A stretch of 64,000 bases of DNA, from contig JARKND010000004.1 in NCBI GenBank assembly GCA_029309925.1, forward strand, positions 806,001 through 870,000, read 5' to 3'. Origin of the DNA: Fulvivirgaceae bacterium JP3-4. GTDB lineage: Bacteria; Bacteroidota; Bacteroidia; Cytophagales; Cyclobacteriaceae. Below are positions 45,848 to 54,283 of this stretch, in pieces. The notes beneath the pieces are model-generated. The model was not told where the DNA came from. It saw nothing but the letters and a program-made list of their open reading frames with translations, and made no database searches. Positions within the stretch are counted from its first letter, which is position 1, and each line of letters begins with the position of its first letter. The position numbers and the translations under genes were made by a program.

Positions 45848-46969
45848 ATGAAGACAACAAAGATTTTTTTATTCATGATGATTACTGCGATCACCCTTGG
45901 ACTGGTGTTGTCATCATGTGAAATGAACCCTGAAGTCAACTCGCAACAGAGCATTCTTCCTGAAACGTTCCGGGTTGAAATTCCATCTTCGATCAAAGAC
46001 CCGTCACTTTCCAGTGGAAGGGTTGCATGGACAAAAGAAGATACACTGAAAGGAAACCATGTGTACCTCCACCTCGCAACATTTATCGCCATTGGTGATG
46101 GAGCTGCAGAACTTGTCGAAGCATTTATTCACGGCATCCGCAAGCACCGCATCGACCGCGTAATGAATCTCACCTACAGAAGCGATGACGATAACCGCAT
46201 TAAAAATCTTGTGGTAAGCGAGAACGTTACTTTTGAAAATACAAATTGGGACTACCAGCTCACCATCACGGATGCTGACTCGGAAGGTGCAGCCGATGGC
46301 GGAAAAGCGCTGCAGATTTTCTGGAACAAGTCTGCACCGATTAAAGGTATTGCGATCATCAAGCCTTACAACTGCAACCGTGCAGAATCAGCAAACGCTC
46401 CTAATGCGATCTTCAGAATAAATTACACCGAGGAAAGCAATGCGAAGTATGATGCCCAGATGGAAGTGTTGATCGCGGGTTTACCGCTTGAAAGTCCGCT
46501 CACGAATCCTTACTCTGTGAGCACTATCCGTATGTTTGCTGGCAAGAAAGGTGATGTGGTAGACGTGTTTGGAAATTCAAATCATCCAAACGCCATCCTG
46601 TTCGCTGGCGACAAAGGTTTCAACTGGGCATTCGTGGCGTCAGGCAATGACGTAAAAGATATCGGTGTCGCTGAAGTCGGCCTTCCGCCAAGCGAGCTTG
46701 ACTCTGATGACCGCAATGTGTTGCTGAAAGAATATTCTATCAAAAATGTGTTTACCAGAGAAATCACCACAGCATGGCCTGGCATCGATCAGGGGTTGCT
46801 GGCGGCATACCTCTCCAACACAAGCGCACCGGGATATTTTGGCAACAGGGGATTTATTGCAGGCGGAACTTCTCCTGGCGCAGACTGGAACCCGCTTGTT
46901 GAAAGACTTGACGACCTCGGCCCATATAATCCTTCGGAAGTCAGCGCTCTCGAGTTAAGTTTCAAATAG
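45848..46969 (+). CDS. Large lipoprotein of unknown function in the TonB/FecIR cassette
   Basis: 373 residues. A lipoprotein signal ends LVLSSC (Cys23). The mature protein has no family I recognise. It is mixed beta/alpha with motifs THKIDR-like HGIRKHRIDRVMNL, ITDADSEGAADGGKALQIFW and a Pro/Gly-rich C-terminus. It lies 146 bases after DUF4249 on the same strand, with its own short leader, so it may be a separately started member of the cassette. It is a candidate ligand-binding or substrate protein for the receptor. Confidence 0.65.
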   Translation: MKTTKIFLFMMITAITLGLVLSSCEMNPEVNSQQSILPETFRVEIPSSIKDPSLSSGRVAWTKEDTLKGNHVYLHLATFIAIGDGAAELVEAFIHGIRKHRIDRVMNLTYRSDDDNRIKNLVVSENVTFENTNWDYQLTITDADSEGAADGGKALQIFWNKSAPIKGIAIIKPYNCNRAESANAPNAIFRINYTEESNAKYDAQMEVLIAGLPLESPLTNPYSVSTIRMFAGKKGDVVDVFGNSNHPNAILFAGDKGFNWAFVASGNDVKDIGVAEVGLPPSELDSDDRNVLLKEYSIKNVFTREITTAWPGIDQGLLAAYLSNTSAPGYFGNRGFIAGGTSPGADWNPLVERLDDLGPYNPSEVSALELSFK

Positions 46970-46990
46970 CTAGTAGTAAGTAGTCAGTCG
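46967..46990 (+). repeat. Heptamer repeat starting at the lipoprotein stop codon
   Basis: TAGCTAG, TAGTAAG, TAGTCAG, TCGG: 7-base units of which the first TAG is the stop codon of the preceding gene. Confidence 0.55.
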
Positions 46991-47000
46991 GTTTTAAGTG

Positions 47001-47034
47001 ACAACGCATCGGTAGACGGTGCGTTGTTTTTTTT
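47001..47034 (+). terminator. Terminator of the lipoprotein gene
   Basis: ACAACGCA (47001-47008) pairs with TGCGTTGT (47020-47027), followed by a run of eight Ts. Confidence 0.88.
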
Positions 47035-47082
47035 GTCAACGGCCCAGATCGGCTATTCACGAGGTGTGGTGTTTTAAATAGA

Positions 47083-47801
47083 GCGTGCCAGCGCCATACG
47101 ACCCCTTCAGGGTCGAAAATGCATCTCCAGGATTTCTCTATAAACATTTGACCTCTTCGAGGTCAGAAAGAACGTTCTGATCTGCACTGGAATAAGTGAG
47201 AGCATTCGCCCATTGCGAGGCGCCTTCACAATCGTCTCGCGGTTGCTGTCAAGTAATCGTACGGAATCCGATTCCGAAGGGATAATATTTTTTAAATTCT
47301 TGACAGGTTTACAAACATTGCGTGCAGGCAATACGACCTCTTGAGGGTCGAAGGTTATTTTTCAGGATTTCCTATAAACATTTGACCTCTTCGAGGTCAG
47401 AAGGAACGTTCTGACCTGCACGGAATAAGTGAGAGCATTCGCTCATTGCGAGGCGCCTTCACAATCGTCTCGCGGTTGCTGTCGAGTAATCGTACGGAAT
47501 GCGATCCCGAAGGGATCATAAGTTTTAAATACTTGAGAGATTTATAAACATGGCGTGCCGGCAATACGACCCCTTCAGGGTCGAAGGTCATTTACAGGAT
47601 TTTTCTATAAACATTTGACCTCTTCGAGGTCAGAAAGACATTCTCATTTACACGCCATAAATGAGAGAGCATTGGCTCTTTGCGAGCGCTGTTTTGATCG
47701 GCTTGCGGTGCTATCGAGCAATCGTACGGGCTGGACGGATCCCGAAGGGATCATATGTTTATAGAAACGACATACCGCTCGTTGACGACCCCGAAGGGGT
47801 C
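47083..47801. repeat. Three tandem palindrome-rich repeats of about 235 bases
   Basis: Units begin GCGTGC at 47083, 47320 and 47553 (periods 237 and 233). Each holds a perfect hairpin GACCTCTTCGAGGTC (47150-47164, 47384-47398, 47617-47631), a GACCCCTTCAGGGTC-type hairpin near its start and a GATCCCGAAGGGATC hairpin near its end (intact in units 2 and 3). Part of a fourth unit, GACCCCGAAGGGGTC, ends the array at 47787-47801. Noncoding. It stands 52 bases from a broken transposase gene of the class that acts on such palindromes. Confidence 0.9.
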
Positions 47802-47852
47802 GAATATGGTCGACAACGCAATCGCTTCCAAAAATTGGCATTCGTTGTCGGC

Positions 47853-48313
47853 CTACTCAAGCCATTCAAAAAGATGCGCACCGTTAAATTCTATTCTAAA
47901 CTTTTTTAGAAATGATTTATACTCCTCTTGAAATGAATATTTCTTATGATGCTCTTTCTGATTGCCAATGTATGCAATGACATTATCCAGCGCTGATTGA
48001 CTATATGAAAAAGCACCGTATCCCTCCTGCCAATCGAATCTGTGTGAAACAAACCTCCGTTCTTTAATGAAATCGTTCGTTGATTTTTGATTTCCCTGAC
48101 AAGATCTGAAATACGACACGATGGCTTGACGCCTACCAGGATATGGATATGATCGGACATTCCATTAATGGCTAACACTTTCTGATCTTTATTCCTGACT
48201 ATTCCGGTTATGTATTTGTATAATTCCTCCTCCCATGCCGGTTGAATGAGACTTTGTCTGCCATGCACGGCAAAAACCAATTGAATATAAATCTGTGAAA
48301 ATGTTCCCGGCAT
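47853..48313 (-). pseudogene. REP-associated tyrosine transposase, frameshifted
   Basis: The N-terminal part (48313 to about 48088) encodes a Y1 transposase start with the HUH motif DHIHILVG. The C-terminal part (about 48084 to 47853) in another frame encodes STNDFIKERR, FDWQEGYGAFSYSQ and the catalytic-tyrosine region VIAYIGNQKEHHKK. The frames meet at a run of five Ts (48084-48088, As on the coding strand). One added base restores the family sequence REIKKSTNDFIKERR. A single-base deletion or sequencing error explains it. It is adjacent to the 47083-47801 palindromic repeats. Confidence 0.85.
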
Positions 48314-48389
48314 TTCGCAACCTTATGCGCAAATCTAACTAAGGTGCAGGTTAATTGTAATATCCCAGATTCAGGACCAAAGGTCTGGC

Positions 48390-48429
48390 AACACATTAAC
48401 ACATGAACACCTCAACACATTAACACATC
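48390..48429. repeat. Octamer iterated repeat, five units, just past the arfB stop
   Basis: Five 8-base units on plus: AACACATT, AACACATG, AACACCTC, AACACATT, AACACATC. On the minus (arfB) strand they begin four bases after the TAA stop of arfB. Noncoding. Confidence 0.6.
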
Positions 48430-48433
48430 TCCC

Positions 48434-48844
48434 TTACAACAACTTCTTTCTCCATTGCTTTTTTTCGCTGTGCTCTTTCTTGCTTTTGATCCTTTTTTGA
48501 ACAGCAGTCTTGGAAGGCTTTGTCGCTTTTCTGGGTTTCTTTTTTTCGAAGGCTTTCTTCAGCAGGTCGTTGAATTTTTTGATCACAGCGTCTTTGTTCT
48601 CAAGCTGCGAGCGCTTGTCCTGTGATGTGAGAAGCAGCACGCCTTCACCGGTGATCCGCGAATGAAGTTTAACCATCAAAACTTCTTTCTCCTCGTCTGT
48701 AAGGATGCCGGATTGTCTGACATCGAACTTCAACGTCACTTTCGTATTGACTTTATTGACGTTCTGTCCTCCCGGCCCGCTGCTGCGGGATGTGGTAAAT
48801 TGAAGTTCGCTGCCGAGTAAGGTTGTGTCTAATGGACGCTGCAT
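48434..48844 (-). CDS. arfB: Alternative ribosome-rescue factor ArfB (GGQ peptidyl hydrolase)
   Basis: 136 residues. The class I release-factor domain carries the catalytic GGQ in SSGPGGQNVNKVNTKV (Gly25, Gly26, Gln27). The C-terminal tail is strongly Lys/Arg-rich (about 85-136), as needed to enter the mRNA channel of stalled ribosomes. It hydrolyses peptidyl-tRNA on non-stop complexes. ATG 48844 is used; the TTG at 48850 is two codons further upstream. This could help a genome with the stop-anchored repeats seen here, but that is speculation. Confidence 0.93.
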   Translation of the reverse strand: MQRPLDTTLLGSELQFTTSRSSGPGGQNVNKVNTKVTLKFDVRQSGILTDEEKEVLMVKLHSRITGEGVLLLTSQDKRSQLENKDAVIKKFNDLLKKAFEKKKPRKATKPSKTAVQKRIKSKKEHSEKKQWRKKLL

Positions 48845-48922
48845 ATGCAAACGAAGATATTAATAAATCATTTCAATCTGTCGCTATAAACGACTTGCAC
48901 GTTCTTTTCGTTAACTTGGCAA

Positions 48923-49150
48923 ATGGACAAGGAAAAGTTAGATAAGCTACAGGGAAAGGTCGGAATCAGCCTGAACAAACAAATTGCAGATCTTGAAGAA
49001 ATCACGCGTGACCTCAAAGAAGATTTGCGCACATCAACCGATAGCGAGCGTGAGAAAAATCAGGCTTTGCTGAACGCTGCGCAAACCTTGCTGCAGCAAT
49101 TGAAAGACGCCCAGCTGAATATCACCAGGCTTATCGATAACAACCGTTAA
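48923..49150 (+). CDS. Small coiled-coil protein
   Basis: 75 residues, almost entirely helical with heptads (IADLEEITRDLKEDL, LLNAAQTLLQQLKDAQL). No signal or membrane segment. It is tail-to-tail with the cold-shock protein gene without a gap. No named family is recognised with certainty. Composition and clean frame support a real gene. Confidence 0.6.
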   Translation: MDKEKLDKLQGKVGISLNKQIADLEEITRDLKEDLRTSTDSEREKNQALLNAAQTLLQQLKDAQLNITRLIDNNR

Positions 49151-49606
49151 TTACTTGACGAGCTTTACGCGGACGGCATTCGGACCTTTGTGGCCCATCT
49201 CGACTTCAAAGGTTACACGGTCACCTTCCTTAATCGGATCAAGAGCAGAGTTCACATGAACGAAAATGCTTTCGCCATTATCCTGATCTTTGATAAACCC
49301 ATAGCCTTTCGAATCGTTGAAAAATGTGATGCGGCCTTTGCGGGTTGGATCTGCTTCTTTGGAGCGGTCCTGCTTCGGCACACCTATCTGAATGTCTTCT
49401 TCGCGGACTTCTTTTTTCTTGGTAGGATCGGGAGGGGTTGATACGATGTTCCCGTTTTCATCAACATACGCAAGCATCTCTTCCCAACTTTGCCCCGACT
49501 TCGAGTTGGCCTTGCGTTCTTCACGTCTGGCTTCTTTCTCCTTACGTTTCTTTTCTTTGTTTTTTTCGGTTTCCTGTTTGTTAAAGGTCTCCCGTTGCTT
49601 GGCCAT
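49151..49606 (-). CDS. Cold-shock domain protein with basic N-terminal extension
   Basis: 151 residues. The first 85 or so are highly charged, Lys/Glu/Arg-rich (KKRKEKEARREERKANSK). A canonical CSD follows with GRITFFNDSKGYGFIKD (RNP1 KGYGFI) and ESIFVHVNSAL (RNP2-like FVHV), then RVTFEVEMGHKGPNAVRV. It binds single-stranded nucleic acid and acts as an RNA chaperone. The long charged extension is common in Bacteroidota homologues and may help RNA or ribosome binding. Transcribed convergently with the small coiled-coil gene. Confidence 0.92.
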   Translation of the reverse strand: MAKQRETFNKQETEKNKEKKRKEKEARREERKANSKSGQSWEEMLAYVDENGNIVSTPPDPTKKKEVREEDIQIGVPKQDRSKEADPTRKGRITFFNDSKGYGFIKDQDNGESIFVHVNSALDPIKEGDRVTFEVEMGHKGPNAVRVKLVK

Positions 49607-49995
49607 AAAATTTACTCTTTGTTCCTACTTAAAATGAAGTCCGTTTAATTGGTTGGGATTTCAGCGCTAAGATCAAGAATTCCCCAACCTTTTCCAATTT
49701 CAAGAGTTATGCCCGCTCCGTTCCCCGATCGCATTACCTCTTAAAATCGCTTAAATGCACCAAAAACAACCGTTTATTCCCATACAGCGAAAAATTGCAT
49801 TTAGCAGTGTAGATATTCTTCCTTAAGAAACGGAGTTATTAATCACGCGGTTTGCCGAGGGTAGTGGTCCACAACGTCAACTGTTTTTCTCCCGGCATTT
49901 GGGGAGCGCATAGCTTCAGTCCCGAAATGGAAATCATATCAAAAAAAGAGGCTGTCGTAAACACGCAGCCTCCATCCTTTGCTATAGGGAAGAAT
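49607..49995. other. 389-base region: cold-shock leader and hexosaminidase 3' end
   Basis: No gene seen. It holds the 5' leader of the cold-shock gene and, at its far end, the hexosaminidase terminator (49941-49972). A plus ORF at 49852-50274 runs antisense into the hexosaminidase gene and is spurious. Confidence 0.45.
49941..49972 (-). terminator. Terminator of the hexosaminidase gene
   Basis: GAGGCTG (49948-49954) pairs with CAGCCTC (49966-49972). On the minus strand the stem is followed by seven Ts. Confidence 0.88.
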
Positions 49996-51585
49996 TTATT
50001 CCTTCCAGTTCACCTTCTTCGATTGGTAGTAGTCAATTCCCATGGCTTTCCACCGTGGTGCGTGGTTCGCGAGGCGCTCTTTGTACTCATCCCAGTTCCT
50101 GTCTTTTGCTGCCGTCCAGCCGATTTCTGCCACACCGGGAAGACGCGGGAAAAGCAGGTACTCGATGTCGTCCATCGTTTCGATAGTCTCCGACCAGAGC
50201 GGTGCTTCCACACCGAGAATATCTTCACGCTCGATGCCCGGAACGCGAGTAGCAGGATCCCACATGTACGATGAATCCACTTCAATGTAAGCAGCCCAAT
50301 TTAACCCAAGTCTCGAAGTGGAGTCGTACTGCATATCGAGATAGACTTTCTTTGACGGTGAGAAAATGAGCTGTGCTCCCTTGTCTGCAGCTTCTTTCGC
50401 ATATTTTTCAGAATGCCAGTGCTGCGAGGTCACAGACGAATCCAGATCCGCCTGAGCGATTTCTTCCCACCCAATCATTTTCTTTCCATTCGCCTTCACG
50501 ATTTCCTTGAACCGATTGATGAAAGCAATGTAGTCCGGCTTCTTGGTAACGGCTGCTTCATCACCGCCCACATGGAAGTATGGTCCGGGTGTAATCGCTG
50601 AGAGTTCCCGAATCACATCATTGACAAACTTGAATGTCACATCCTTCTTGATATGCAAAGTACTGAAGCCAACTTCGATACCGGTGTAGGGTTTACCTGC
50701 AACAGGCTTATCCGAACCCTTTTCAATCACGATCGGTGGCCCTGCGTTTAGTTCCGGATATGAAGCAAGCGCGGCATTAATGTGCCCAGGTAAATCGATT
50801 TCCGGAACAATGGTGACAAAGCGTTCCTGCGCATAGGCTACGATGTCTTTGTATTGTTCCTGTGTATAAAATCCACCTTTACCTCCGCCTACCTGCGACA
50901 AGCCACCAATAGCGGTGAGGTTGGGCCATGATTTGATCTCAATTCTCCATCCCTGATCATCGCTGAGGTGGAGGTGAAGCCTGTTCATTTTATAATAGCT
51001 GATCAAATCGATGTAGCGCTTTACATCTTCCACAGAAAAAAAGTGACGGGCAACATCGAGCATAGACCCACGCCATTCGTATTCCGGCTTGTCTTCAATT
51101 GACCCTGTGGCAATTTCCCATTTGTCTTTCGCCTCCTCGCCTTTCTGATCCGCAATGAGCTGACGGAGCGTTTGCACTCCGTAGAACAACCCTGCCGGGG
51201 TGCTGGCAGAGATCACAACCTGCTTTTCGTCAACGTCCAGTTTGTACCCTTCAGCGCCAGTGTCACCTCCGATGGTCAGTCTGATGACGTTCTCCTCCGT
51301 TTTTTCATCTGCGGCTTGCAGGGTGATGCCGTGAGATTTCGAAAGTATCGAGGTGAGATAATTTGCTACGGCTCGCGCATCGCCTTCAGCCTGAAATTTT
51401 GTGGCGCTGCTGAGAAAAAACGTCTTGCCTGATGGATTTGAAGACGAGGGTTTAGGTATCACGCTGTTGAAAGCCTGTTTCGCTTCTTCTGAAGTTTCTT
51501 TCGAGCCCGAGCATCCGATGAGTATGCTGAATGCAATGGTCATCGCCAGAATGCTTCGTAAGGTGTAGTTGAGTGTCAAGGTCAT
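49996..51585 (-). CDS. Beta-N-acetylhexosaminidase, GH20 lipoprotein
   Basis: 529 residues. A lipoprotein signal ends LIGC (about residue 25). The N-terminal GH20b domain (35-155) precedes the catalytic barrel. The catalytic pair is Asp342-Glu343 in YFHVGGDEAAV. Other family motifs are RGSMLDVARHF, MNRLHLHLSDDQGWRIEI and VPEIDLPGH. It releases terminal GlcNAc/GalNAc from chitin, peptidoglycan or glycans at the cell surface or periplasm. It has its own terminator and lies divergent from the second isomerase-like gene. Confidence 0.95.
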   Translation of the reverse strand: MTLTLNYTLRSILAMTIAFSILIGCSGSKETSEEAKQAFNSVIPKPSSSNPSGKTFFLSSATKFQAEGDARAVANYLTSILSKSHGITLQAADEKTEENVIRLTIGGDTGAEGYKLDVDEKQVVISASTPAGLFYGVQTLRQLIADQKGEEAKDKWEIATGSIEDKPEYEWRGSMLDVARHFFSVEDVKRYIDLISYYKMNRLHLHLSDDQGWRIEIKSWPNLTAIGGLSQVGGGKGGFYTQEQYKDIVAYAQERFVTIVPEIDLPGHINAALASYPELNAGPPIVIEKGSDKPVAGKPYTGIEVGFSTLHIKKDVTFKFVNDVIRELSAITPGPYFHVGGDEAAVTKKPDYIAFINRFKEIVKANGKKMIGWEEIAQADLDSSVTSQHWHSEKYAKEAADKGAQLIFSPSKKVYLDMQYDSTSRLGLNWAAYIEVDSSYMWDPATRVPGIEREDILGVEAPLWSETIETMDDIEYLLFPRLPGVAEIGWTAAKDRNWDEYKERLANHAPRWKAMGIDYYQSKKVNWKE

Positions 51586-51689
51586 AGAATCTGGTTATGG
51601 AACGAAAATAGGTATTTTTAAAGTTGAAAAAAGGCCATTTATATAATTTGTTAACGCACACACGCACACACAGACAAAGCTTGCGCTGA

Positions 51690-51719
51690 TTGGAGATTCA
51701 AGCGTACTTTTTATCTTTA
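51690..51719 (+). promoter_or_regulatory. Candidate Bacteroidota-type promoter of the isomerase-like gene
   Basis: TTG (51690-51692), a 19-base spacer, then TATCTTTA (51712-51719), one mismatch from TAnnTTTG, 27 bases before the ATG at 51747. Confidence 0.45.
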
Positions 51720-51746
51720 GCATGACGATCGCGAAATGCAGCAACC

Positions 51747-52658
51747 ATGAAAAAGGCACATCAACGGATCACACGAAGGCAATTTGTCGCTACCAGCGCG
51801 GGAAGTATTCTCCTGGCATCTTCACTTTGGAATTGCAAATCTGTAGCGGACGAAAAACCTATGGCAAAAATTGGACTTCAGCTATATACAGTCCGCGATC
51901 AGATCGCGAAAGATATCGAGGGCACGTTGAGACGCGTTGCTGAATTTGGATTTCATGGTGTTGAAACCGGTTTCTGGCCGGAAGGTGTGTCGGTGGAGGA
52001 CGCAGGAAAATTTTTAAAAGCAGCGGGACTCAAAGTATTCTCCGCGCACTGCGAAATTCCTATCGGAGAGAACAAGTCCGAATTCCTTCGCATAGCAGAC
52101 GCTTTTGAATGCAAACGCATGGTGTGGCACGGATGGCCGGAAGATCAGCGCTATAAAACCACGGAGGGAATTAAAGAGCTCGCAGACATCTATAATGAGT
52201 CCGGCCGGTTTGCTAAAGAAAATGGTTTGATGTTTGGCATTCACAACCACTGGTGGGAGTTCCATAACAAGATTGATGACCGTTTTGCCTATCAGGTACT
52301 TCTCGATGATCTGAATGAAGAGATATTTTTTGAATTGGACACTTACTGGCTGAAGACGGCTGGCCATGAGCCGGCTAAAATCGTTGCTGACTTTGGCAGG
52401 CGCGCACCCCTCCTTCACATCAAGGACGGGCCGGCCCGCTACACTGACGATCTCGTGAATGACCCTACCCCGATGACTGCCGCAGGGAAAGGCTCGCAGG
52501 ATTTCCCGGCTATTGTAAAGGCGGCTGCCGGAAACACTGAGTGGATGATCGTTGAGATGGATAGAACGGCAGGCGATGTTTTTGAAGCAATCGATCAATC
52601 CTATAATTATCTCGTGGGAAACAGATTAGCCGATGGCGTCAAACCCGCGAAAGCGTAG
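51747..52658 (+). CDS. Exported sugar phosphate isomerase/epimerase-like protein, copy 2
   Basis: 303 residues, the same length and architecture as the gene at 25808. A twin-arginine-type signal RRQFVATSAGSILLASSLW is followed by a Cys that could be lipidated (NCKS). KIGLQLYTVRDQI begins the xylose-isomerase-like barrel. GIHNHWWEF, FELDTYWL and LLHIKDGP carry likely metal ligands, and IVEMDRTAGD is near the end. Predicted periplasmic; the carbohydrate is unknown. A YdeI-like gene follows 9 bases later on the same strand, echoing the association of such genes elsewhere in the window. Confidence 0.88.
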   Translation: MKKAHQRITRRQFVATSAGSILLASSLWNCKSVADEKPMAKIGLQLYTVRDQIAKDIEGTLRRVAEFGFHGVETGFWPEGVSVEDAGKFLKAAGLKVFSAHCEIPIGENKSEFLRIADAFECKRMVWHGWPEDQRYKTTEGIKELADIYNESGRFAKENGLMFGIHNHWWEFHNKIDDRFAYQVLLDDLNEEIFFELDTYWLKTAGHEPAKIVADFGRRAPLLHIKDGPARYTDDLVNDPTPMTAAGKGSQDFPAIVKAAAGNTEWMIVEMDRTAGDVFEAIDQSYNYLVGNRLADGVKPAKA

Positions 52659-52667
52659 AGCATTCTT

Positions 52668-53177
52668 ATGATCACTTTTCAGGCAAAGATCCAGCGCTTC
52701 GCCAAACAAGGCGAGAAAACCGGATGGTCCTACATAGAAATTTCGGGCAGGAATGCCGATAAGCTGAAGCCTGGTTTTCGAAAGTCTTTCCGGGTAAAGG
52801 GAGCACTTGACGGATTCAAAATCCAAAAGGTCTCTATTCTGCCAATGGGAGATGGAAATTTTATACTTCCCGTCAACGGCCAAATGCGCAAAGGCACGGG
52901 AAAGGAAGCCGGTGATACGTTAAAAGTCTCTCTCGCACTTGACGAGCGTCAGATCGAACTCAATAACGATTTTATTCAGTGTTTGAAGGACGATTCCCGG
53001 GCCTATGAATTCTTTCAAAGCCTGCCCAGGGGACATCAGAATTATTTCAGCAAGTGGATCGACAGTGCGAAAACGCTTTCAACGAAAACGAAACGTATTA
53101 CAATGGCTGTGATTGCACTTGGTCAGCAACAGGGATATGGGGAAATGCTGCGGGCGAACAAAACAATTCGCGAATGA
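52668..53177 (+). CDS. DUF1905 plus YdeI/OmpD-associated protein
   Basis: 169 residues. The DUF1905 beta-barrel-like domain is about residues 1-90 (GWSYIEISGRNADKLKPGF, then FRVKGALDGF). The C-terminal YdeI module is about 98-160 (NDFIQCLKDDSRAYEFFQSL, HQNYFSKWIDSAKT, TKRITMAVIALGQQ). Molecular role unknown; the YdeI family is linked to envelope stress. It starts 9 bases after the isomerase-like gene and is convergent with the hydrolase gene with no gap. Confidence 0.86.
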   Translation: MITFQAKIQRFAKQGEKTGWSYIEISGRNADKLKPGFRKSFRVKGALDGFKIQKVSILPMGDGNFILPVNGQMRKGTGKEAGDTLKVSLALDERQIELNNDFIQCLKDDSRAYEFFQSLPRGHQNYFSKWIDSAKTLSTKTKRITMAVIALGQQQGYGEMLRANKTIRE

Positions 53178-53747
53178 TCAGGCTACATGCTGACTGGATT
53201 CGGCAGTCAGTACATTTTTCCCTTCGGCAATACTTTCGAGCAGATGTTTTTCAAGAAGATGGTTTACACCTCGCAGACCTTCGAGAACCTGCTCGCACCA
53301 GTTCAGGTACGCAAGCCTTCGGTCAACGTTCCAGCCGGAAGGCGCATGGTGAATCACATCATGGACGTTACAGATCTTGTCTGCAAGTTTCAGTTTTCTC
53401 GCAGGCCGGGACTTTAAATGCGCCTTGACGATCTGCAGCCGCTTTCGCTCCTCCTTGGCGAGATTCTTGTCATCGGTCACTTCCATCACGATATCACGAA
53501 CCCCCTTTCCAAAGTGCGTCTCGATTTCCTCCGGAGATGTTTCCGTATCTTCTACGGTGTCGTGCAGGATAGCCGCGACCAGCAGGTCGGTGTCAGACTC
53601 ATTACCGATCTCACAGAGCGTAAGCGCAACTTTGATCGGGTGATTGATGTAGGGTGTTCGTTCAGAGTCTTTTCGCGTTTGAAACCTGTGCTTGTCGGCC
53701 GCAAACGCAACGGCTTTAAGCAATTGATGGCTTAAAGGTAAATTCAT
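53178..53747 (-). CDS. MESH1-like (p)ppGpp hydrolase (HD domain)
   Basis: 189 residues, consisting of only the HD hydrolase domain of RelA/SpoT. The metal-binding residues are visible in PYINHPIKVAL (His36), AILHDTVEDTE (His62, Asp63, with Glu66-Asp67) and the later LKLADKICNVHDV (Asp). No synthetase, TGS or ACT domain is attached. It should degrade (p)ppGpp or a related alarmone, though some family members act on NADPH. Single gene. Confidence 0.88.
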   Translation of the reverse strand: MNLPLSHQLLKAVAFAADKHRFQTRKDSERTPYINHPIKVALTLCEIGNESDTDLLVAAILHDTVEDTETSPEEIETHFGKGVRDIVMEVTDDKNLAKEERKRLQIVKAHLKSRPARKLKLADKICNVHDVIHHAPSGWNVDRRLAYLNWCEQVLEGLRGVNHLLEKHLLESIAEGKNVLTAESSQHVA

Positions 53748-53868
53748 AAATAATAGTTTGGTGATGTAAAGTCAGGGCCAAAAAGTCCCGCATTGAAAGG
53801 CAACCAGAAGTTGGTTGATGGATGTGCACACTATTGTTAACGGATAATGGCCGCTATGGTTTCGTTGG

Positions 53869-54126
53869 TCAGTGAATGAGCTTGAATAAACCAGGTTGCA
53901 TGGACTTAGAGGCAGTCACTGGTTTACACTGCAATGTCCAGAGCTTTGTATGCTCTTCGTTGATCACACGCTTTGCATTGTGCAAGGTGCCCGTGACTTC
54001 CCAGGTTTCGCTGTCTTCATCCATCAGGCGCATGCCGGGTTCAGGCATCACTGCTTTTTCGATCACTACATCGGCAAGCTCACCCATTGGAGTAAGCTCT
54101 ACTTCTACGACATTGACTGTTACCAT
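53869..54126 (-). CDS. Small protein of unknown function
   Basis: 85 residues from ATG 54126 (an ATG at 54144 is also possible). It is an acidic, beta-strand-rich sequence (TVNVVEVELTPMGELADVVI, ETWEVTGTLHNAKRV) without signal or membrane segment. No family recognised. It is divergent from the second DUF4142 gene. Confidence 0.55.
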   Translation of the reverse strand: MVTVNVVEVELTPMGELADVVIEKAVMPEPGMRLMDEDSETWEVTGTLHNAKRVINEEHTKLWTLQCKPVTASKSMQPGLFKLIH

Positions 54127-54283
54127 GATCCTTCCAATAATCATCGAATGTATCTAAATGACGGACAAGGGACAAGTGGCCGGGTGCAAATATGCAGGTC
54201 GACAATAAAATTGATCGGGTGAAGGATGGAGAAATTGTACTGCGGGCACGACTTTTTCGGTCAGAGAAGAAAACATGTATGTT

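Noticed and set aside
47083-47801. CRISPR-like array
   Set aside because: Units are about 235 bases with internal hairpins and near-identical whole units, not short repeats with unique spacers; no cas genes.
46962-47841. Minus- and plus-strand ORFs of 60-80 codons
   Set aside because: They translate the 235-base palindromic repeats; the same peptide recurs only because the DNA repeats. No starts or coding composition.
49852-50274. 140-codon plus ORF
   Set aside because: Antisense to the hexosaminidase gene and its terminator; no family features.
52014-52598. 194-codon minus ORF
   Set aside because: Antisense to the isomerase-like gene; no motif.
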